Part shown: one piece after another, positions 58,851 to 64,000 of the stretch
How positions within the stretch are numbered: the first letter of the stretch is position 1
Layout of the letters: every line of letters starts with the position of its first letter
Assembly: GCF_013408245.1 (NCBI RefSeq)
Contig: NZ_JACBYS010000004.1
Location: 62,001 to 126,000 of the forward strand
Source of the DNA: Duganella sp. 1224
Lineage (GTDB): Bacteria > Pseudomonadota > Gammaproteobacteria > Burkholderiales > Burkholderiaceae_D
Direction: 5' to 3'
DNA: 64,000 nucleotides
The notes under the pieces: generated by a model
Databases searched by the model: none
What the model saw: only the letters and a program-made list of their open reading frames with translations
Told to the model about the DNA's origin: nothing
Translations under genes and position numbers: made by a program

Positions 58851-59591
58851 ATGAGCCAGACCAGTTTTGAATTCAAGGCGGATGCCAACGACAGTTCGCC
58901 GTTGTACATGCAAATTGCCCGCAAATTGAGCGACGATGTGCTCAATGGCCGCTACCAGGTCGATCAGGCGCTGCCGTCCGAACGGACCCTGTCGGAACTG
59001 TTAAACGTTTCGCGGGTCACCGCGCGCAAGGCCATCGACCAGCTGGTGGACCAGGGACTGGTGGTGCGCCGCCGCGGCTCCGGCAACTACATCGCGCCGC
59101 GCATCGAGCAGCCGCTGTCCAACCTCACCAGTTTTTCGGAACAGCTGCAGCAGCGCGGCCACATTCCCGGCTCGCGCTGGCTCAAGCGCGCGATCGTCGC
59201 GCCGACGCCGGAGGAGCAGCTGAGCCTGGGCCTGTCGCCGTATTCCAAGGTGGCGCGGCTGGAGCGGCTGCGCCTGGCCGATGACGTGGTGATGGCGTAT
59301 GAGGTGTCGGTGCTGCCGCAGACCGTGCTGAACGACCCGAACGCGGTCGGCAATTCGCTGTATCAGTATCTGGACAGCATCAACAAGTCGCCGGCGCGGG
59401 CACTGCAGCACATCCGCGCGATGAACGCCTCGGCCGAACTGGCCGCGCAGCTGGGCGTGCCGGAGGGCCAGGCGCTGCTGTACATCACCCGGATTGCCTA
59501 TCTGGAAACCGGCGAGGCGATGGAGCTGACCCATTCGTATTGCCATAGCGATCACTATGACTTTGTCGCGGAGATGCGCCGCGCCACTTAA
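58851..59591 (+). CDS. GntR/HutC-type transcriptional regulator
   Basis: 246 residues. Winged helix (PLYMQIARKLSDDVLNGRYQ, LPSERTLSELLNVSRVTARK, AIDQLVDQGLVVRRRGSGNY) and a UTRA effector domain (about 95-240: GSRWLKRAIVAPTPEEQLSL, SKVARLERLRLADDVVMAYE, ITRIAYLETGEAMELTHSYC). UTRA domains of this group bind sugar phosphates such as GlcNAc-6-P, which fits the murQ operon it heads. GGAG precedes the ATG by 6 bases. Confidence 0.94.
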   Translation: MSQTSFEFKADANDSSPLYMQIARKLSDDVLNGRYQVDQALPSERTLSELLNVSRVTARKAIDQLVDQGLVVRRRGSGNYIAPRIEQPLSNLTSFSEQLQQRGHIPGSRWLKRAIVAPTPEEQLSLGLSPYSKVARLERLRLADDVVMAYEVSVLPQTVLNDPNAVGNSLYQYLDSINKSPARALQHIRAMNASAELAAQLGVPEGQALLYITRIAYLETGEAMELTHSYCHSDHYDFVAEMRRAT

Positions 59592-59596
59592 AGCCC

Positions 59597-60475
59597 ATGC
59601 TCAAGACCGAGACGCCGAGTACGCAGCATCCCCAGCTGGACCTCTACCCGGTGGAGGCCTTGGTCGAGGCGTTGGTCGACGATCAGGCGCTGGCGATGCG
59701 GGCCATCAAGGCGGCCGCGGCCAGCATCAGCACGGCGGTGGCGGCGATGACGCCGCGCGTGGCCGCCGGCGGCAGATTGATCTATGTCGGCGCCGGCACC
59801 TCGGGCCGGCTGGGCCTGCTGGACAGCGTGGAGCTGCCGCCGACGTTTTCCTGGCCGTCCGAGCGGGCGGCCGCGCTGCTGGCCGGCGGTCCGGGCGCGG
59901 TGTTCGAGGCGGTCGAAGGCGCGGAAGATGACCGCGACCAGGGCGCGGCCGACCTGCGTCGGCTCTATCCCGGCTACAACGATGTGATCCTGCTGGTGGC
60001 CGCGTCCGGCACCACGCCGTATGTGCTGGGCGCGCAGCAGGCGGCGCGGGCGGTGGGTGCGCTGACGGTGGGCATTGCCAACAATCCCGGCACGCCGCTG
60101 CTGGTCGGCGCCGACCTCGGCATCTGCCTGGACACCGGCCCGGAAGTGATCTCCGGCAGCACCCTGCTGAAGGCGGGCACGGCGCAAAAAATCGTGCTGA
60201 ACACGCTGTCCAGCGCGCTGATGGTGCGCCTGCACAAAGTCTACGGCAACCTGATGGTCGACCTGCACCCGACCAATGCCAAGCTGGCCGAGCGCGCCGT
60301 GCGCCTGACCATGCACGCCACCGGCGCCGCCGAGCCCGCTGCCCGCGCCGCGCTGGCGCAATCCCAATTCCACGTCAAGACCGCCATCGTGGTCCTGCTC
60401 AAACACCTCCCCGCCGCCGAGGCCCAGGCCTTGCTCGACGCCGCCCACGGCAACCTCCGCGCCGCCCTGCAATAA
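59597..60475 (+). CDS. murQ: N-acetylmuramic acid 6-phosphate etherase
   Basis: 292 residues, SIS fold: LIYVGAGTSGRLGLLDSVEL, PPTFSWP, GAEDDRDQGAADLRR (catalytic Glu), LLVAASGTTPYVLGAQQAAR, GTAQKIVLNTLSSALMVRLH. It cleaves the lactyl ether of MurNAc-6-P to give GlcNAc-6-P in cell-wall recycling. It starts 5 bp after the GntR stop. Confidence 0.95.
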   Translation: MLKTETPSTQHPQLDLYPVEALVEALVDDQALAMRAIKAAAASISTAVAAMTPRVAAGGRLIYVGAGTSGRLGLLDSVELPPTFSWPSERAAALLAGGPGAVFEAVEGAEDDRDQGAADLRRLYPGYNDVILLVAASGTTPYVLGAQQAARAVGALTVGIANNPGTPLLVGADLGICLDTGPEVISGSTLLKAGTAQKIVLNTLSSALMVRLHKVYGNLMVDLHPTNAKLAERAVRLTMHATGAAEPAARAALAQSQFHVKTAIVVLLKHLPAAEAQALLDAAHGNLRAALQ

Positions 60476-60558
60476 TCCGGGGTCAGGTCCTCCATTTCTA
60501 CACGGGCTCAGGTGCAGAGCACCTGAGCCCGTGTAGAAATGGAGGACCTGACCCCGGA
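60476..60558. repeat. Perfect 40-bp-arm hairpin (GGGGTCAG-type family)
   Basis: Arms 60476-60515 and 60519-60558, 3-base loop (AGA). Outer sequence TCCGGGGTCAGGTCCTCCA. It begins at the base after the murQ stop and lies 36 bp before the ampG-like start within one operon direction. No T run, so probably not a simple terminator. Confidence 0.95.
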
Positions 60559-60594
60559 GTTGCGTTCTGTCCAAGGTGGCCGTATCGTACTGCG

Positions 60595-61866
60595 ATGAAA
60601 ATAATCGGCCGTAACTCCAATCCCTGGGCGTGGGTGCCCAGCGTGTCCTTCAGCCAGGGCGTGCCTTATGTCGCGGTGATGATGCTGTCGACCGTGATGT
60701 ACAAGAATCTGGGCATTTCCAACGCCGACCTGGCGTTTTATACCGCCTGGCTGTATCTGCCATGGGTGGTCAAGCCGCTGTGGTCGCCCGTGGTGGAGAT
60801 GTTCGGCAGCAAGCGCGGCTGGACGGTGCTGATGCAGCTGGTCGGCGGCGCCGGCCTGGCGGCCGTGGCGCTCACCCTGCACGCGCCGGATTTTTTCCGC
60901 TGGACGCTGGTGATTTTCTGGCTCATGGCGTTTTCGTCCGCCACGCACGATATCGCGTCCGATGGCTTTTACATGCTCGGCCTGCCGACCCAGCACCAGC
61001 AGGCCGCTTTCGTCGGCGTCCGCAGCGCGTTTTATAAGCTGGCGATGATAGGCGGACAAGGCGGGCTGGTGTATCTGGCCGGGCGGTTGATGCAGGCCAC
61101 CGGCGATCCGGTCCACGCCTGGTCGGTGGTGTTCGCGCTGATGGCGCTGCTGTATCTGGCGCTGTGCGCATATCATCACCTGATCCTGCCGCGCGCGGAC
61201 GCGGACCGCAGCCACAGCGCCGGCGGCGCGCGCTGGCGGGAGTTTGTCCACACGTTCCGCAGTTTTTTCCAGAAGAAAGATATCGCCGTCACGCTCGGCT
61301 TCCTGCTGCTGTACCGGCTGGGTGAGGCGCAGTTGCTGAAGATGGCCGCGCCTTTCCTGCTGGATCCGCGCGACAAGGGCGGCCTTGGCCTCACCACCGC
61401 GGATTTCGGCCTGGTTTACGGCACCATCGGCGTCTGCGCGCTGGTGCTGGGCGGGCTGGCCGGCGGCGTGGCGGTGGCGCGTTTCGGCTTGCGGCGGGCG
61501 TTGATGCCGATGGTGTTCATCATGCATGTGCCGGACCTGGTGTTTGTCTACCTGGCCACGGCCCTGCCGGACAATCTGGCGCTGGTGGCGGCCTGCCTGG
61601 CGGTGGAGCAGTTCGGCTATGGCTTCGGCTTTGCCGCCTTCATGCTGTACATGGTGCTGGTGGCCGATGGCGCGCACAAAACCGCCCACTATGCGATCTG
61701 CACCGGCTTCATGGCCCTCGGCATGATGTTGCCGGGCATGGTCAGCGGCTGGATCCAGCAGCAGCTGGGTTATCAACAGTTCTTCATCTGGGCCTGCGTG
61801 TCGACGCTGCCGGCGTTTGCGCTGGCCGCACGGGTGCGCATTCCAGCCGGGTTCGGCCGTGAATAG
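60595..61866 (+). CDS. AmpG-like muropeptide or sugar permease (MFS)
   Basis: 423 residues with about twelve membrane helices. Family features: FSQGVPYVAVMMLSTVMYKN, WLYLPWVVKPLWSPVVEMFG, SSATHDIASDGFYMLGLP (the AmpG-like ATQDIAADG region). It would import muropeptides or anhydro-sugars for MurQ and the kinase. The substrate is inferred from operon context. It is close to the GHL10-type gene (39 bp). Confidence 0.87.
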   Translation: MKIIGRNSNPWAWVPSVSFSQGVPYVAVMMLSTVMYKNLGISNADLAFYTAWLYLPWVVKPLWSPVVEMFGSKRGWTVLMQLVGGAGLAAVALTLHAPDFFRWTLVIFWLMAFSSATHDIASDGFYMLGLPTQHQQAAFVGVRSAFYKLAMIGGQGGLVYLAGRLMQATGDPVHAWSVVFALMALLYLALCAYHHLILPRADADRSHSAGGARWREFVHTFRSFFQKKDIAVTLGFLLLYRLGEAQLLKMAAPFLLDPRDKGGLGLTTADFGLVYGTIGVCALVLGGLAGGVAVARFGLRRALMPMVFIMHVPDLVFVYLATALPDNLALVAACLAVEQFGYGFGFAAFMLYMVLVADGAHKTAHYAICTGFMALGMMLPGMVSGWIQQQLGYQQFFIWACVSTLPAFALAARVRIPAGFGRE

Positions 61867-61905
61867 CCATTACAATGTCGATCTCAACTGATTCGGAGAG
61901 TGGTT

Positions 61906-63573
61906 TTGGTTTTTGATGCGAAGAAGCGGCTGACCTTGTCGGCTGGCGTGGCGGCCGGTCTGGCGGCGCTGCTTGAGGGATGTTCCAGCACGCCGAGTGC
62001 GCCCGCGCCGGCGGCGGGCGCCACGCCGGCCCCGCGTCCCGCCGACGCGGGCGCGGCGCGTCCGCTGCCGGCCCCCGCGCCGGCCGATCCCCACACGCCG
62101 CCGCCGGCGCCGCGCGAATTCCGCGCCGCCTGGGTATCGACCGTGGCCAATATCGACTGGCCCAGCCGCAGCAATTTGAGCACGGCCAAACAGCAGGCCG
62201 AAGCCGTCGCCATTCTCGACCGCGCGCGGGCGCTGAACCTCAACGCCATCGTGCTGCAGGTGCGCCCCAGCGCCGACGCGATTTATCCGTCCGAGCTGGA
62301 GCCGTGGTCCGAGTTCCTCACCGGCCAGCAGGGCCGCCCGCCGGCGCAGCCGTGGGATCCGCTGCAGTTCTGGATCGAGCAGGCGCACGCGCGCGGACTG
62401 GAACTGCACGCGTGGTTCAATCCCTACCGCGCGCGCCACGCCACCGCCAAGACCCCGCTGGCCGCCAACCATATCGGCCGCAAGCTGCCGGAGGTGGTCA
62501 AGCCGTACGGTCGCTATCTGTGGATGGATCCGGGCGAGGCGGCGGCGTCGCAGCACACGCTGAACGTGGTGCTGGACGTGGTGCGCCGCTACGATATCGA
62601 CGGCGTGCATATCGATGACTACTTCTATCCCTATCCGATCGATACGCCGAATGCGGCCGGGCCGGAAGGCGTGGCGCTGGACGGCGGCGTCGGCGCCCGC
62701 CAGGAGCTGGAGTTCCCGGACCAGATCTCGTGGCAGCGCTACCTGCTGGGAGGCGGCACGCTGGACCGCGCGCACTGGCGCCGCCAGAACGTCAATGCGC
62801 TGATCGAAGCGATGTACCTGGGCATCCGCAAGGAAAAGTCGTGGGTGCGCTTCGGCATCAGCCCCTTCGGCATTGGACGGCCGGACCGCCGCCCGGCCGG
62901 CATCATCGGTTTCAGCCAGTACGACAAGCTGTATGCGGACGCGGAACTGTGGCTGGCCAACGGCTGGCTGGATTACCTGGCGCCGCAGCTGTATTGGCCG
63001 GTGGCGCAGGCGCCGCAGGCATTCGACGTGCTGCTGGATTACTGGCTGGCGCAGAACACGCAGGCGCGTCATGTCTGGCCCGGCCTGTACACCAGCCGCA
63101 TCGACAACAGCATCAAGTCGTTCGCGCCGGAGGAAATCGTCAAGCAGATCGGCGTCACGCGCAGCCGTAATGGCGTGCGCGGCCACCTGCACTTCTCGAT
63201 CGCGGCGCTGATGGAAAACCGCAAGGGCATCACCGATCAGCTGCGCACCCTGGCCTACCAGACCGCCGCGCTGACGCCGCCCACGCCATGGCTGGGCAGC
63301 GATGCACCGGCCGCGCCGCAGGCGGCCGCGCGGCGCGAGAGCAATGGCGTGGCGCTCAAGCTGTCCGCCGGCGCCGGCAAGCCGGTTGCGCATTATGCGA
63401 TCTGGTCGCGCTACGGCAACGAGTGGCGCTTCGCGGTGGCGCCGGCGTCGCGGCCGGTGCTGCTGTTGGCCGACGACGCGGCGGGCGGCGCCGCGCAGGT
63501 GGTGGTGGTCAGCGCGGTCGACCGCCTTGGCAACGAGAGCGAACGGATACACGTCTACACGCGGAGCGGATGA
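61906..63573 (+). CDS. GHL10-type (DUF187) glycoside hydrolase-like lipoprotein
   Basis: 555 residues from TTG at 61906, which has GGAG at 7 bases; the GTG at 61900 has the ribosome site too close. A signal ends in LLEGC, a lipobox with unusual Glu at -2. A Pro/Ala linker (about 28-68) precedes a TIM barrel: FRAAWVSTVANIDWPSRSNL, LELHAWFNPYRARHATAKTP, DGVHIDDYFYPYPIDTPN, FGISPFGIGRPDRRPAGIIG, and a C-terminal beta domain. GHL10 proteins are thought to act on peptidoglycan or related glycans. The stop overlaps the kinase start. Confidence 0.88.
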   Translation: MVFDAKKRLTLSAGVAAGLAALLEGCSSTPSAPAPAAGATPAPRPADAGAARPLPAPAPADPHTPPPAPREFRAAWVSTVANIDWPSRSNLSTAKQQAEAVAILDRARALNLNAIVLQVRPSADAIYPSELEPWSEFLTGQQGRPPAQPWDPLQFWIEQAHARGLELHAWFNPYRARHATAKTPLAANHIGRKLPEVVKPYGRYLWMDPGEAAASQHTLNVVLDVVRRYDIDGVHIDDYFYPYPIDTPNAAGPEGVALDGGVGARQELEFPDQISWQRYLLGGGTLDRAHWRRQNVNALIEAMYLGIRKEKSWVRFGISPFGIGRPDRRPAGIIGFSQYDKLYADAELWLANGWLDYLAPQLYWPVAQAPQAFDVLLDYWLAQNTQARHVWPGLYTSRIDNSIKSFAPEEIVKQIGVTRSRNGVRGHLHFSIAALMENRKGITDQLRTLAYQTAALTPPTPWLGSDAPAAPQAAARRESNGVALKLSAGAGKPVAHYAIWSRYGNEWRFAVAPASRPVLLLADDAAGGAAQVVVVSAVDRLGNESERIHVYTRSG

Positions 63574-64000
63574 TGAGCGATCTCGGTCTGGGCATCGATG
63601 CGGGCGGCACGCAAACCCGCTGGGCGCTGGCCGATGCGGCGGGCGCCATCGTGGCCGAGGGCAGCGTCGGCGGCATGTCGGCCACGCAGATGAACAGCAC
63701 CGCCGGCCGCGACGCGGTGCGCGGCATCTTTGCCATGCTGGCCACGCAGGTGCTGGCGGCCGGGCAGCCGGTGCGCGCCTGCGCCGGCCTGACGGGCTTT
63801 GACGGCGCCAGCATGCAGGCCACGCAACTGCTGGCCGAGGTGCTGAAGATCGCGCCAGCCAGCATCAGTGTGCGCAGCGACGTCGAGATCGCGTATCTGG
63901 ACAGCTTTGCGCCGGGCCAGGGCTACCTGGTGTACGCCGGCACCGGCTCCATCGCCGCGTGGATCGACGCCGACGGCCAGTTCCACCGCGCCGGCGGCCG
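63573..64000 (+). CDS. BadF/BcrA-type N-acetylhexosamine kinase (partial)
   Basis: The first 142 codons are visible; the gene runs past base 64000. ATP-binding start LGLGIDAGGTQTRWALADAA, then TAGRDAVRGIFAML, CAGLTGFDG, RSDVEIAYLDSF and YAGTGSIAAWI fit the BadF/BadG/BcrA/BcrD ATPase group that includes GlcNAc and MurNAc kinases. ATG at 63573 overlaps the previous stop (TGATG) with GGAG at 6 bases. In this operon it would phosphorylate the incoming amino sugar. Confidence 0.87.
   Translation, partial: MSDLGLGIDAGGTQTRWALADAAGAIVAEGSVGGMSATQMNSTAGRDAVRGIFAMLATQVLAAGQPVRACAGLTGFDGASMQATQLLAEVLKIAPASISVRSDVEIAYLDSFAPGQGYLVYAGTGSIAAWIDADGQFHRAGG

Overview
This is a high-GC, gene-dense chromosomal window from a betaproteobacterium. 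The content points to Oxalobacteraceae (Massilia, Duganella, Janthinobacterium or a relative), an inference from the cbb3 oxidase cluster, the rsmI/lpoA/yraN/diaA/dolP synteny, the liu and bio genes and the families of intergenic repeats. No rRNA, CRISPR array, prophage or insertion sequence is visible. One tRNA (Pro, UGG) is present. No gap between genes exceeds 300 bases.

Layout. 1-11.9 kb, minus strand: a microaerobic respiration block, read as PAS chemoreceptor, hemN, a TauE/SafE-type membrane protein, ccoI, ccoS, then ccoN-O-Q-P, ccoG and fixH (cut by the window edge). A perfect FNR box lies 41.5 bp before a plausible start point for the chemoreceptor-hemN unit, and two more FNR-like boxes precede ccoN. 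12-20.8 kb: a DUF808 membrane protein, a LysE exporter, a large FecR/DUF6600-type secreted protein, a lone CII-like regulator, a three-gene envelope set including a DUF2491 protein and a coiled-coil PspA-like protein, then ybeD, a LysR regulator and a yfcF-type glutathione transferase. 20.8-23.9 kb: lipB-lipA, an AT-richer Phd/PIN toxin-antitoxin pair, and ung.

23.9-33.5 kb is the most interesting part. It holds an ECF sigma factor with an RskA-like anti-sigma factor, divergent from a TonB-dependent receptor, followed on the minus strand by a DUF4331 protein, a small lipoprotein, a TPR protein and a HupE/UreJ-like membrane protein with an EF-hand. The divergent intergenic region carries two mirror-image promoters, TGAATCC-N16-TGTACG on one strand and TGAATCC-N16-CGTACA on the other, sharing one -10 hexamer. 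A third copy (TGAATCT-N16-CGTATA) precedes the DUF4331 gene. This looks like a self-contained ECF regulon whose substrate I cannot name. A PaaI-type thioesterase, a periplasmic truncated haemoglobin and a DUF3034 protein follow.

33.5-43.3 kb: cynS with an NrtA/CmpA-type ABC transporter, a NarL-type two-component system, a TlpA thioredoxin, and dolP-diaA-yraN-lpoA divergent from rsmI. 43.3-46.3 kb: a TonB-like protein, tRNA-Pro, and a LytS/LytTR two-component pair. 46.3-58.2 kb: leucine/isovalerate catabolism genes (mvaB, ghrA-like, liuD, liuC, liuB) with bioA-bioF-bioD-bioB inside them, so the biotin enzyme methylcrotonyl-CoA carboxylase is co-located with biotin synthesis. 58.2-64 kb: a YchJ protein, then a GntR regulator, murQ, an AmpG-like permease, a GHL10-type hydrolase lipoprotein and a BadF/BcrA-type sugar kinase (cut by the window edge), a peptidoglycan or amino-sugar recycling operon.

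Two dispersed repeat families run through the window: a GTCATTCCGGC palindrome (three copies and a half copy, one inserted in frame in a gene), and long perfect hairpins sharing a GGGGTCAG-like core (five copies).
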